Shown here piece by piece: positions 12,730 through 22,844 of a stretch of 64,000 nucleotides of DNA. This stretch comes from Sinohyriopsis cumingii (Eukaryota > Mollusca > Bivalvia > Unionida > Unionidae). The number at the start of each line of letters is the position of its first letter. The first letter of the stretch is position 1. Location: the NCBI GenBank assembly GCA_028554795.2, contig CM068842.1, forward strand, positions 26,694,590-26,758,589, in the 5' to 3' direction. The notes under the pieces are model-generated. The model saw nothing but the letters and a program-made list of their open reading frames with translations. It had not been told where the DNA came from and did no database searches. A program made the position numbers and the translations under genes.

Positions 12730-14321
12730 GCAATAAAAAAAGAGCTATGTGTGGAGTGGGTGGGTCTCACATGTAGGTGTTATAACACCACTAAATTCTG
12801 ACAATCCAATTTAGCAAGGGTGATGTTACATGCTAAATAAAGTTGAAATGACATTAAGGAAGTTATTGTCCTAACGAAAGTGAGAAAATGAAAAAGCAAT
12901 GAATGAACGGAAGAATATACAAGCCAAATTTAATATCTTCCATTCATTTACAAATGAGTTTACAATGTAAACAAATACCTATTTATATACAGGCACATAT
13001 ACTAATTCAAGCATCCCTGCCCTGCATCCACCACCCAGCTTATAAAATTTTGCATTTGTAATGCATTTACCACTGCAACAAGAGTTTTAAGTGGGCCTGA
13101 GATCACTCACCTGCCAGATTTATGCAAGAGCAGTTGAATATGGAATATGGGTAAGTAGGAGTTATTAAAACTTTTTCACTGCTGGTGAATGCTTATGCTA
13201 TTAAAATGTATGTTTCAAGATTTCTCTGGTTTTTCTATCTTTATTCAAACACAGGTTACTTGGCAATGGACCAGGTGAGCTAAATGAACATATCCTTCCC
13301 TGTACATTCAAGTGGATTAGTGCGATTTTATGTTTCATTACATAGTTAATTAGTGGACTTTTTAATTTAACCAGAAAGTAATTTAACTACCAAAAAAGCA
13401 ACAGAATTTTAAGTCAAATTCAAATCTATTCTACATTTATCTTTTGTTTAATAAATTCTCATTTAAATGTTTGCCTTCATGGTAAAAAGAAACAAGTCAA
13501 CCAGAAGAAACTGGTTAATTAAGGAGACCTTATAAATTCCTTAAATTAATTAAACTAATATCGTAATCATGGTTCTCTGAACAGTTTATAGTCCTATACA
13601 ATGTACTAACAGCTTTACTTTTAATTATTCTTTACAGGTGAAAGAAATTTTTTTTAAATTTCATCAATTCATATTTTGAACTTATACTGCCTGAATTATC
13701 AATATTATCTTTACAAGTACTTCAATATCCAAAAATCTTTTTACAAAATTCTCAATTTCCTCCACACAACTAAAATTACATTGTCATCTATACTACATAC
13801 ATACCCTTCTAATGTACAGGTTTGTAAAGATTTTTATACTAATCACATAGTCTGATTTTTTTCTACTCTTTTTCACCAATAAGTCTGTGTTGTACAGGGT
13901 CTATTCTGTAACATGTGACTTCATGATTCATGCCAATTTTTTTAAAATCCCATCAAAAAACAACAAAATGTAAACAAATCATGCCCCATCAATATTTTAA
14001 AACTGTAGTTTTAATTATTCAATAAATCTATCGTATCTTCAGAAAATTCCCTTATTTTTTCAAGAGAAGGGATTACCTACCTTCAAAACTGTCAGTTCTA
14101 GATTAGAATGTGGTTCACTGGTAATTAAATTATTGGATAAAAATTAAATTTATAATTTTCACAAAAAGTGCAAATGTGTGCAAATCTTTTTAAAAATGCC
14201 ATTTTCTATGTAAGAAAAATGAAAGGACTAAAACCAATTTTGATATATACAAAATTATGGATAACAATATTGTAAAATAACTTAGATCTTGGCGCATCCA
14301 AGCCATGAACAGATATGTTAC
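12730..14321. other. Intronic AT-rich sequence, nothing recognised
   Basis: No reading frame, RNA or repeat could be supported in this part of the intron downstream of the 14322-14436 exon. Confidence 0.5.
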
Positions 14322-14436
14322 CTTCACAAAAGAACATGTCCCAGACACGTAATACACAGGACCATGGTAACGTTCTACTGAATATACACATAAACCATTC
14401 TGTCATGTATAATAATGGCTCCACTCTGTGCTTTTT
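14322..14436 (-). CDS. TBC1D10: TBC1D10-like Rab GAP, exon (TBC domain core)
   Basis: A 115-bp internal exon. On the minus strand a long pyrimidine tract with CAG acceptor (14437-14439) precedes it, and a GTAACA donor follows at 14321. It starts in phase 0 and ends one base into a Gly codon completed by the exon at 1011. The translation includes [18 protein letters not shown] and [11 protein letters not shown], the very conserved TBC block (YxxxWF...R.LP...RVWD) of TBC1D10 proteins. The intron separating it from the upstream exon at 42792 is about 28.4 kb and contains the integrated virus and the large satellites. Confidence 0.95.
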
Positions 14437-15638
14437 CTGAAAGAAAAAAAAGAAATTTGTTTTAAGACCTGTCAAAAAAATATGAAAAACTTATCTGCAT
14501 ATGTTTACATTTCTTTTTAAAAAATTATTTAAGTTTGACCAGAACCGTTTGTAACCAGAAGCTAAAGTGGCATACACAAACTAACACTCCAGCCTCCATG
14601 GTATAAATCAGTATCTTTTATCCAGGGTTCAATAAAACCCATAAAATAGGTCAAAGTGGCTTAGGTTGTGTTCATGACACTCCAAAGATGCAGCCTCACT
14701 CATTCAAATTGAAGGAAGGTATCAGAATCAGAACCCTGAAAGAAATTTAAGCAACACTGAATAAACACTGTAAAGAAAGTCTTAAAATTACAATTTTGGT
14801 GCATCCAACATCTTTCTTCCATGATGCACCCCAGTGTAGGTTTTGTAGAAATAGGTTAATGGGACTGAAATTAGAAACCAGATACAGTGTTAAAGTAATG
14901 TTCAATAAACCCCGAAAAGTACATCACAGTGACCCAATTTTGGTGAATCAAACACCATCACCCCCAAGATACAAAAACAGCACAAGTTTGTGTCAATATG
15001 CAAAAATGTATTCAAATAAAATCCCAAAGTTTTAAGTAAGGAACCATTGAAAGCAGCTTACATATACCTAGTTGTGGCATCTTCATCACAAGTCACAATC
15101 GACATGCAAGTTTGGTGGCAACAGGCAAAAAGATATCGGAATTAGAGTATGGGCACAATATGTAAGCAACATGGAGAAAACCCTGGAAAATCAAGTGATC
15201 CAGCTTTGGTTGAAATATAATCCTGATAGGGACAGACTGATGGACAAAGAACTGAATCCATTACGACCAGTTTCTTCAAGAATGGGTATAAAACTGTATT
15301 GTGAACAAAATGCCTAGCTGTCACTAAAGGTCTGATCAAAAAATTTAACGGGTTGTATACTACTTTCTCTTCAAGAATGATAGTCAAAGTACTGAGAAAA
15401 GTGATTGCTTGTAGGACTTAAGTGATACTAATTTACATAATATCAGAATGAAGAATAGTACTTCAGAAATACTGATACTCATGGTCCTTTTTCTATCATA
15501 AACCTACCACTCCACATAACCATTATATTTTCTAAATGTACTTTTCTTTATGTTTCATGTTAATTTTCAATAACATTTAAAACAATATTTGAGGAATTAT
15601 TTTTTTATTGTGTAGATTTCTATCAATGCATTTTCTAC
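14437..15638. other. Intronic sequence with faint diverged repeats
   Basis: Contains weakly repeated phrases (for example around 14760-15010 and 15090-15400) that resemble the diverged repeats near 58 kb. No gene could be supported. Confidence 0.4.
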
Positions 15639-16568
15639 TACAGTAAAAACTGTTATGAACGACCTGTGCAATGAGCAACCACCTGTCATTTCCGACCACA
15701 ATCGCAATGCATGGATCGATTTTATTATATAAGCGTTCTGTTATGAGCAAACACCTGCTAAACACGACCAGCGACAGTGATGTCTTGGCAAAATATGCAT
15801 TTCAACACTGCTCTGAATGACCGCATTGCATAAAAAAGTGTGACACCACCTACCTTGACTTAATCCTTTGTAAACATGAGAGCTCAGGATACATGTAGTA
15901 TGCAAACAAAGTGCACATTAAATTACACTACAGTTGAACAACCATATAGTGAGATAAACACCACTAGCCATCTTTAATCCTTTGTAACAATGGCTGCATA
16001 AATAGTAAAGATTGTTCTAATAAAGTATTTAAGAAAAAAATTTGTCTAGCTACCAGTTTTGTGAAATGTACAAGTCCAGTGTATGGTGTCATTTGTAAAC
16101 TGCAGTAAACCATATTAAAGTACATGTCACTAACTGCCATTGTAGTGCCGAAGTCATGTGAATAGCCAGAAAGATTAACCATTTTTTCATCAAAGGGAGA
16201 AATGATGGACATACGCAGTCAATTTAGAGGTTTTGTATTTTTCTTTATCTTTGTGAAAACCCACACAATGCTGGCTAAGTCCTAATGTCCCAGTGAGAAA
16301 TCTTTTGAAAGGGCTTCAGTGTAGGGTTGAGTACATCATTTGTCTTTCCAGTTAATCCATAATGCCTGGGGGGTGAATGAGCTCTTTGTCTTTAATACTA
16401 GTAAGTGAGAATCATTTCCAGATTATTTTTTTAAAAATTTTCTTTTGGTACAGTGTTTCACCAAGCCACCATCAGTTTACCTGTGTGCAGATGGTTGCAA
16501 CCTTTGTTTATCGAGCTATAACCCTGGTGATTTAAACTTCGTCTCAAAATGAATCTATTGTTTCTTGA

Positions 16569-16832
16569 CGAGCAGCAGCAGGGGGGGCGAATCGGACATT
16601 TTGTCCAATCGTTATTTTGCTTAATTATTACTTTCTGCAACTCAACGATCTAGTGTCGTCAGCGCCTGGTAAAAAAAAAACGACGTCGTCGTTGGGGGAT
16701 CGTCCAATCGTCATTTGGTTTAATTAACACCTTCTGCACGTCGATCCCCAGCGTCGTCAGCGTCCGGTAAGCACGTCGACGACCGCGTCGATGTCATCGC
16801 CCCCTCTGCTGCTAAGTGGTTATTTACAATGA
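16569..16832 (+). repeat. Left terminal inverted repeat of the virus
   Basis: It matches the complement of 31709-31970 with only a few differences (one CAG unit at the outer end, one A/G near 16738, two bases near 16799-16805). The TIR is itself structured. Its outer end AGCAGCAGGGGGG is mirrored at its inner end as CCCCCTCTGCTGCT. Two diverged direct copies of about 90 bp start at 16603 and 16702 with GTCCAATCG (period 99 bp). The stop codon of the leftmost gene lies in its inner edge. Confidence 0.95.
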
Positions 16833-17681
16833 TCTTACAAACAGAGTGATCACTAACTCCTCCTCTTGCAGATCAATTAGGTTATTTGACTGATCGGGAA
16901 TTCTAAAATTAATTCTCGTTAAAAACCGATCATGGCATCGCATATAGACCGGATTAATCGGACTCTCAACGATTAAAAATCCCGGAGGGGCTGTTGGTGA
17001 AAACGAATAAAGGATATATCCCTGTTGAGCCTGATTTGATTGCTTGGTATCTACCTGGTAACTTCCTTCGATAGCATCACATACTAGATTGATTGCTATC
17101 ACCGATGCGATATTTACGTTGTACGGGGCAATATGCCTACCATCATCTCCGTTATCGTGTCTGAGGATATAAGTTGATGGGGGGGTGTCCGCGGGTGGAT
17201 TCTTAGGCCATCCTAGTATGGTTCTTATTGAACTGTTATAAATATCAACCATATACCCCGGTGTGCTTATTTCAATCGTCGACGATAACGTCGGTTCATG
17301 AACCGTAATAGCGATTTTTGATTCCTTTCCTGTGATCGATTTTATTCTGCGTTGAAATTCTTTATTGATTTGCTCTATTTGGTATGACCCAGTTGGTATT
17401 GTAACCTCCTCCCAGTCTGGGGTCCCATCGGGTTTATTTGTCCGTGCAAAAACCAGCGAGTTATTAGGTTGTTGTCCGTTAAATGCGTCCGCTCGGATAT
17501 TAGGCCAACTGTGATATACTCGCAATTTTGCCAGCGCTATTTCCTTTACTGGAACCGGTGATGGAAAGTTTACACTGAATTCGGGTTTCGTTGATGTTAT
17601 CGATATCATATTTGTTTGTACCGGAGTGGTATTCTCCGCGATCCGCTGAAGTAATTGAGACCCTTCGGGGTTCAGCGACAT
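16824..17681 (-). CDS. Candidate penton/minor capsid protein (single jelly-roll)
   Basis: A 285-residue protein, last gene of the minus-strand morphogenesis block. It is rich in predicted beta strands with no membrane segment or signal peptide. It starts with ATG directly after an AATAATAATAATG leader. Its size, terminal position and composition, including the segment SIRTILGWP (about residue 149) and a C-terminal run of beta-strand residues ending ELVITLFVRSL, fit the conserved minor capsid (penton-like) protein of Polinton-like viruses, which would occupy the five-fold vertices. This is inference from family resemblance and context; a structure prediction is needed to confirm the fold. Its last codons and stop lie in the TIR, and only 5 bases separate its ATG from the stop of the gene upstream. 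Confidence 0.62.
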   Translation of the reverse strand: MSLNPEGSQLLQRIAENTTPVQTNMISITSTKPEFSVNFPSPVPVKEIALAKLRVYHSWPNIRADAFNGQQPNNSLVFARTNKPDGTPDWEEVTIPTGSYQIEQINKEFQRRIKSITGKESKIAITVHEPTLSSTIEISTPGYMVDIYNSSIRTILGWPKNPPADTPPSTYILRHDNGDDGRHIAPYNVNIASVIAINLVCDAIEGSYQVDTKQSNQAQQGYILYSFSPTAPPGFLIVESPINPVYMRCHDRFLTRINFRIPDQSNNLIDLQEEELVITLFVRSL

Positions 17682-17686
17682 TATTA

Positions 17687-18223
17687 TTATTCGTTGTTTT
17701 TAGTGTCTAATTTTAACAACCAGGTGGTTTCGGCTTCCAGTTGAAAATCCTCGATTTTTGACATCGCGGAGCTATATAACTGGACCATCGTGGAGAATTC
17801 AACATCGGATACAAACAAATTATCAATCGATAACGAGATCAACCCGGATAATTTCGAGTATGCGTCGGATACTATTTGATGTTTTACTGTATACTCGTTG
17901 AGTTTTTTCTGAAAACACGATGATATCTTCCTAGTGATTGCGTTGGCAACTCCAGCAACTGTTGTCATTGCGGAGACAGCGATTGGAACAGCGATCGGGG
18001 CTATCGTGGTCACCGTGGATAAAATAACACCGGCGCCAGCTACTATACCCGATACCGAGTACACGACCGCGTCGATGGCGGTTATTTTTCTGCGGTATTT
18101 TTTTATTTTTGCACGGTATTGTTCGGAAAGCGTTTTCAAGTTCGCGGAAAATTCTTTTGCGGTATCGAATCGATATTGATGTGACGTCGGTGATACCTCT
18201 GATTCAACTTCCTTGGTGGTCAT
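17687..18223 (-). CDS. Viral membrane-associated protein, unknown function
   Basis: A 178-residue protein with a central hydrophobic region (about residues 50-95, rich in Ala, Val, Gly and Ile) that could form one or two membrane-spanning helices, flanked by charged helical segments with coiled-coil character (QYRAKIKKYRRKI before it). I do not recognise a family. Between the fibre and the candidate penton gene, it may be a fibre accessory or a membrane-active virion protein; this is inference. The start ATG follows an AT-rich leader (TTTTAAAATAAAAATG). No catalytic motif seen. Confidence 0.6.
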   Translation of the reverse strand: MTTKEVESEVSPTSHQYRFDTAKEFSANLKTLSEQYRAKIKKYRRKITAIDAVVYSVSGIVAGAGVILSTVTTIAPIAVPIAVSAMTTVAGVANAITRKISSCFQKKLNEYTVKHQIVSDAYSKLSGLISLSIDNLFVSDVEFSTMVQLYSSAMSKIEDFQLEAETTWLLKLDTKNNE

Positions 18224-18248
18224 TTTTATTTTAAAAGAGCTAGTGTTT

Positions 18249-19960
18249 TTAATTACTTAGATTCGCCGCAAATTCCACATACCATGTAATGTTTGCCCGG
18301 GCTAGATTTCTATCAACGGCATAAATTGTAAACTGTTCAGTTGCGTTCCTGTCTATAATTGTTGATATTGTATTGTTAAACCCGGATGAACTCGACGATA
18401 ATATATTAAACTGCATCATTGAAACCAGTGTCAATCGATAAATACCCTTAACAGTTGCGGTAATATTTACTGTATTCTGTGTAGGAGTCCAATCGAATGA
18501 TCCATGCCGAATTGTGTATACTGTGTTGATGATGTTCTCATGAGGGATTTTTATTTTTTCGAATTGCTCTGCTACTCTCGGTAGTCCGTCTTTAATCGCT
18601 TCAACATCAGTTTTAATCGTTCCTATTTCCTGTATATGCGTGTCCACATCTTTTTTGTTCGCTGCAACCCTAGTAATGAGTGTATTTATTTCCTGTATAT
18701 GCGTGTCTATACTTTTTTTGTTCGCTATAACATTAATTTTGAGTACTTCTATTTCCCCTTCATGCACGTCTATACTTTTTTTGCTCGCTATAGCATTAGT
18801 GTTAATTGTTTCTATTCTCTGTCCATGCGCGTCTACATTATTTATGATCGTTACAACATTAGTTTTGATTGTTTCTATTTCCCGTGTATTCTCGGTCATA
18901 CTTTTTTTGTTCGCCGCAACATCAAGTTTGATTGTTCCTATTTCATATGTATGCACGTCTATGCTTTTTTTGTTCGCTGCAACATCAGTTTTGATTATTC
19001 CTATTCCCCGCCAATACGCGTCTACATTTTTTTTGTTCGCTTCAACATCAGTTTTGATTGTTCCTATTTCCTGTGTATGCGCGTCTACACTCTTTTTGTT
19101 CGCTTCAATATCAGTTTTGATTGTTCCTATTTCCTGTGTATGCGCGTCCATATTATTTATGATCGTTGTAACATCAGTTTTGATTGTTTCTATTTTCCGT
19201 CCATGCGAGTCTACATTATTTATGATCGTTGCAACATTAGCGCCGATTATTTCTATTTCCCGTTCATGCGCGTCTACACTCATTTTGTTTGTTGCAACAT
19301 CAGTTTTGATTGTTTTTATTTCCTGTCCATACGCAGTGATATCATTTATAGTTATTGTGATCTCATCCGGCTTGGTATTTTTTTTACCAAAGAATTTATC
19401 AAAGTTGTCATCTATCCTGTTAACATTTTTTCGCAACGGGGGTAAATTGGCCGACATCGCCGTAAGCTCCGAAATAGCATTTGTTATTATTACAAGATTT
19501 GGTTCAATTGCCGTCGGGGGCCCCCGAAAAAAACTATCGACAATGTATCGCACATCTTCGAAATGCGTTAGCGTCAACACGATCCGTTCTTCATACGATT
19601 TAATTTCACTACGTAAACCTTTTAACGAATTTGACATGGTTATATAATTGTCGCCAAGTGTACTTATTTTTCCATTTATCGTCAAGATGGATTCACCCGG
19701 TTTGAGTCGTCCGTCGCCGGTATACAACGCGATAGTGCCCTCGGTGGCATCACGCTGTCGTGTTAAAACATCATTCAGTGACACATTACCGGATTTCAAT
19801 TTACCCTGGCGGTCTTGAAATACAACTATTTCGTCCGGGTCAACACTGGTTAAATTCAACGTATCAGCGATTTCATCCTCAATTAGTTTTTTATGTCGGC
19901 GGCGGCCGTTTCTGTGGATTCTTTCAGCGCCGAAACCGGTCGTCCCCAAATATCAATCAT
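18249..19960 (-). CDS. Coiled-coil fibre protein, frame break near start
   Basis: The long frame (18249-19949) gives about 566 residues. The N-terminal part has short repeated phrases typical of trimeric tail/fibre proteins (GKLKSGNVSLNDVL, then GRLKPGESILTI). Residues about 205-480 are some 13 copies of a 21-residue repeat (three heptads) of the type HTQEIGTIKTDVEANKKSVD. The last 90 or so residues are beta-rich and probably form a globular knob. The protein is likely the receptor-binding spike. The long frame has no in-frame ATG until about residue 108; it opens at a TTG. The ATG that follows the usual leader (ATTTACAATAATAATG, ATG at 19960-19958) is in a different frame, and a one-base discrepancy at the G run (19944-19947) would explain this. 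So the copy is either broken or the run was miscalled. Confidence 0.75.
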
Positions 19961-20477
19961 TATTATTGTAAATGTTATTCTCTAAAATCCGTTGAGCTTC
20001 TACGACCCCACTAGTGTATTCGTTTACAACCATATGAGGTGGTTTTCGCGATGATGAAATCGCCGCGAGTACGTTCAATACCTCACGGCCACATATCGGT
20101 GGGTCACTTAATCGCTGTGTTGGCAGCGTGGAATAAAAAACCCGGGCTGAACACGCCCGGGCTGAACACGCCCGGATATACCGCATGAACTCTTTCGGCG
20201 GGGCTAACCCGTATGAATCAAAATAGACGATCGCACGCGGATCAATCGCGTATGCAACCCAATGAGTTCCCGCTCCGGAGGACCCATCGAGGTTAATTAT
20301 GCCGGTTTCAGTATTCCTTGGGGCCGCCGGTAATTGATCCCTCATAAAAACACCTCTGAAGTTTTTTATCGCTAACGCGTTTGCGGCGTCTATTAAATCA
20401 AAATTAGACATTGGAGTCATTAACTCCCGAGTTAATAAACGGTTCCCGGTAGTCTTAGACCCTTTCCCGAGTACCAT
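19953..20477 (-). CDS. Adenain-like cysteine protease (virion maturation)
   Basis: A 174-residue protein of the adenovirus-protease (C5/Ulp1-like) fold used to mature capsids. Visible catalytic set: His72 in GTHWVAYAID, Asp87 in YFDSYG, an oxyanion Gln (probably Gln121) and Cys129 in PPICGREVL, in the order His-Asp-Gln-Cys. The N-terminal segment SNFDLIDAANAL followed by RGVFMRDQLP is the substrate-side signature of the viral family. A 15-bp tandem duplication encodes ACSAR twice (about residues 103-112). The first 46 bp overlap the end of the upstream gene in another frame, so initiation at Met20 or Met23 is also possible. Between Gln and Cys the spacing is somewhat unusual. Confidence 0.88.
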   Translation of the reverse strand: MVLGKGSKTTGNRLLTRELMTPMSNFDLIDAANALAIKNFRGVFMRDQLPAAPRNTETGIINLDGSSGAGTHWVAYAIDPRAIVYFDSYGLAPPKEFMRYIRACSARACSARVFYSTLPTQRLSDPPICGREVLNVLAAISSSRKPPHMVVNEYTSGVVEAQRILENNIYNNND

Positions 20478-20908
20478 GAATACGGGGTTCCCGGTAGTCT
20501 TAGACCCTTTCCGGCCACGGGTCGTTTTTTTTTGTAGCCTTTCCTGGTTGCCTTCTTCAATGCCATCCCCGCCGCGGTACCAACGGCTCCTAACGCCGCC
20601 GCCTTAGCCACTGCTGGTGCGGCCGCGGCAATCAACGCTGGAATCGCAGCTAACAGCGGAAATATCCCACCGGTCTTTTCCATGTTTTTAATTGCTGCGG
20701 CTGAAAAATCTATTTGAACACCCTTTTTATTCTTCATCGCATCATTGAAATGTTTTATTTGACGCGCCGTCAACGATATCTTATGATTACCACCTGCCAC
20801 CTGTGACGGCTTCAGCGTTATTGTGGTTCCGCATTGTTTAGCCGACTTTGATCGTAATTTCTTGACTTGACCATCAGTCAACTCTACACTGACGACACTA
20901 TACGACAT
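20432..20908 (-). CDS. pVI/pX-like virion protein with hydrophobic segment
   Basis: A 158-residue protein. The N-terminal half has two short beta-rich phrases (LTDGQVKKL and LTARQIKHFNDAMKNKKGVQ) that look like a repeated motif. A Gly/Ala-rich hydrophobic segment (GGIFPLLAAIPALIAAAAP, about 81-99) follows, then a strongly basic tail. This layout (hydrophobic patch, basic tail, next to MCP and protease) resembles adenovirus-like minor virion proteins described for Polinton-like viruses; a role in core packing or membrane disruption is inferred. A 45-bp tandem duplication gives GKGLRLPGT twice at the C terminus. The ATG sits after TTTACAATAAAATG. Confidence 0.68.
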   Translation of the reverse strand: MSYSVVSVELTDGQVKKLRSKSAKQCGTTITLKPSQVAGGNHKISLTARQIKHFNDAMKNKKGVQIDFSAAAIKNMEKTGGIFPLLAAIPALIAAAAPAVAKAAALGAVGTAAGMALKKATRKGYKKKRPVAGKGLRLPGTPYSWYSGKGLRLPGTVY

Positions 20909-20937
20909 TTTATTGTAAACGCGTTTTGTGCTTTCAA

Positions 20938-22350
20938 TTACATGTTTTCCACTGGCGCATCAACGATTCTCATTCGTCCACCAACGCCTTCTAGCAGCAT
21001 TGATTTATCGCTGAGAATGACAGCAACCGCTCTATAATTGGCACCACCCGGGGGGATTATACGAGCTCGGAAGTGTATATCAACGACGGATTGTCTCGTT
21101 AAATCAAGATGTTCCAGCGAAAAATAATAAATCGGATACAGGTTTTTAAAATCAAGTTGTGATATTTGCAAACCGGTGTCGACGTTTTGATCACGACCCA
21201 TATATGACAGCAATCGATGATACACACGTGCGATATGGTTTTGACCGTAATTAAGTTGTATATCCTCAGATGGTTCCTGCTGGCCGTTTATTCTCAGCGA
21301 GACGTCAGTAACGCCTAATTGATCAAATATCATATGGCTGGATAATTGATTATCAACTCTCGTCATATCCTGCAACGCAACAAATATATGACGCGGAGCC
21401 GAAATACCTTGTTGTGATGCCAGGTTCCATGTGAATATACCATTGATATTTGATTGCTTAGTATCTGTTGTTGTTGTTAGCCAACTTAGTAATGATTTTC
21501 CTCCCTGCTCCATGAAGGATAACAATCGTGCCTCTGTGGTAATGGATGGAGTCAACACCGGCATCCACAATGACATTTTAGTTAAAACGACTTTACCAGG
21601 GTCATTATTTGGATTTGCAGTATCCGCTGGAATTCTCCAAATTGCATTTCTATCATCACCTTTTCGCACAAGTACCACGGTATGCTTTGCTCCGTAGATA
21701 ACTTTTCGCACGTTCCTACAAAATCCAAATATATGATGCAGTGGAATCGCGCATGAGAAAGATCTACGCGGTCCTGTTAACATTGATATGCGTGTTACGG
21801 CTCCGATGTTGAAATTAGGATCGCTGTTTATAATCATATTCTCAACATCAGCATCAGCGTCACCAGCATTTTTTTTTGGTCGTCTTACCACAAATTGCGA
21901 GTTTCCGGCAGTGTTTCTAGTATCCTTTGCAAACATCATAGATGGACCCGCTGATCTTGTGTAATCGTCGGAATATCTTGCTAGCCCGATTATTGTTGTA
22001 GCAACATCAACATCGCGTTCTATAGACTCGATCTCTCGCCCGTCAATGAGATATTTTGCGCTCTCAAACAGCGCCATTACGCCGTTATTGACTAAGCCAA
22101 CTTTGGTACCATCTGGATACGGTGCTGGTACAGCAGGAGTATCGGCCTCTGTTACAAGTTCTCCTTCGATTTCAATAAACGCTTCACACGGTAAAAAGTA
22201 TTTACTGGTATCATGGACTTGAAGTTCAATTCGCGATCGTATGTCGGGTTGTACTGCATAATAGGAATAAAATTGATAATTACGGACGGAATCATCCTTG
22301 TGCACTGGTGCGTCCATATCAAACGCCGGGTCAGCTGTTCGTTTAAACAT
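20938..22350 (-). CDS. Candidate major capsid protein (double jelly-roll)
   Basis: A 470-residue soluble protein without signal peptide or membrane segments, the largest structural protein of the block. It sits immediately upstream of the pX-like protein and protease, which is the usual MCP neighbourhood in Polinton-like viruses. Predicted beta-rich composition, the N-terminal region with YYAVQPDIRSRIELQVHD, a central block with FSCAIPLHHIFGFC (about 200-213) and the C-terminal segment VVDIHFRARI are consistent with a double jelly-roll capsomer protein; FSCAIPLHHIFGF is the type of motif seen where hexon-like proteins begin the second part of the first barrel. No diagnostic catalytic residues exist for MCPs, so structure prediction is the decisive test. 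The ATG follows TATTAAATAAAATG. Confidence 0.72.
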   Translation of the reverse strand: MFKRTADPAFDMDAPVHKDDSVRNYQFYSYYAVQPDIRSRIELQVHDTSKYFLPCEAFIEIEGELVTEADTPAVPAPYPDGTKVGLVNNGVMALFESAKYLIDGREIESIERDVDVATTIIGLARYSDDYTRSAGPSMMFAKDTRNTAGNSQFVVRRPKKNAGDADADVENMIINSDPNFNIGAVTRISMLTGPRRSFSCAIPLHHIFGFCRNVRKVIYGAKHTVVLVRKGDDRNAIWRIPADTANPNNDPGKVVLTKMSLWMPVLTPSITTEARLLSFMEQGGKSLLSWLTTTTDTKQSNINGIFTWNLASQQGISAPRHIFVALQDMTRVDNQLSSHMIFDQLGVTDVSLRINGQQEPSEDIQLNYGQNHIARVYHRLLSYMGRDQNVDTGLQISQLDFKNLYPIYYFSLEHLDLTRQSVVDIHFRARIIPPGGANYRAVAVILSDKSMLLEGVGGRMRIVDAPVENM

Positions 22351-22380
22351 TTTATTTAATAATACGCTGATGCATCTAAA

Positions 22381-22818
22381 TCATCGTCGTCGTTTTAAAC
22401 CACTCCCCGCTATTATGTTTGCGGTGTCATCTTGATTACTGTTTACCAACGACTCTAGTTTTTCTTCCACGGCGTTATTTATTACTTTACTGACATTCGC
22501 AGGCATCACTGTCGTTGATGGCATCTGTTTTTTTCTTGAAAATCTCTTGGATTTCACCAACGACATTAGTTTGTCCCGCGCGGCTGAAAGCGCCTTTCCG
22601 GCAACATCTCCAATAGCACTAATTCCCTTATCACGAATAACATCAATAGCCTTCATTCCTAATTGTTTGGCTAACGGCGCTACTTTTGGAGCCATTCTTG
22701 TAAATAACCCCGCAATGGTGCTACCGAGACCATCTCCATAGTACGCGCGGTAAATAGGCAATCGCGAGTTTACCACGTAGACGAGTACTGGTTTATCATG
22801 GTTGTAGTGTATGATCAT
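22381..22818 (-). CDS. Small basic pVI/core-like virion protein
   Basis: About 145 residues from the ATG at 22818 (the frame opens further up at a GTG, but a eukaryotic virus would use the ATG). After a hydrophobic N-terminus comes YYGDGLGSTIAGLFTRMAP and an amphipathic helix rich in Ala, Lys and Ile, then basic stretches and a basic end (GLKRRR). The GDGLG-plus-amphipathic-helix arrangement is typical of small virion proteins encoded just upstream of the MCP in Polinton-like viruses and suggests a pVI- or core-like role. This is inference from layout. The gene is 30 bp upstream of the MCP and 26 bp downstream of the next gene. Confidence 0.62.
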   Translation of the reverse strand: MIIHYNHDKPVLVYVVNSRLPIYRAYYGDGLGSTIAGLFTRMAPKVAPLAKQLGMKAIDVIRDKGISAIGDVAGKALSAARDKLMSLVKSKRFSRKKQMPSTTVMPANVSKVINNAVEEKLESLVNSNQDDTANIIAGSGLKRRR

Positions 22819-22844
22819 CCTTATTAAAAACACCAGTTTTCCAA

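Noticed and set aside
18636-19647. Two long plus-strand open frames (269 and 335 codons)
   Set aside because: They are antisense shadows of the 63-bp coiled-coil repeats of the fibre gene; composition is monotonous and no leader or motif is present.
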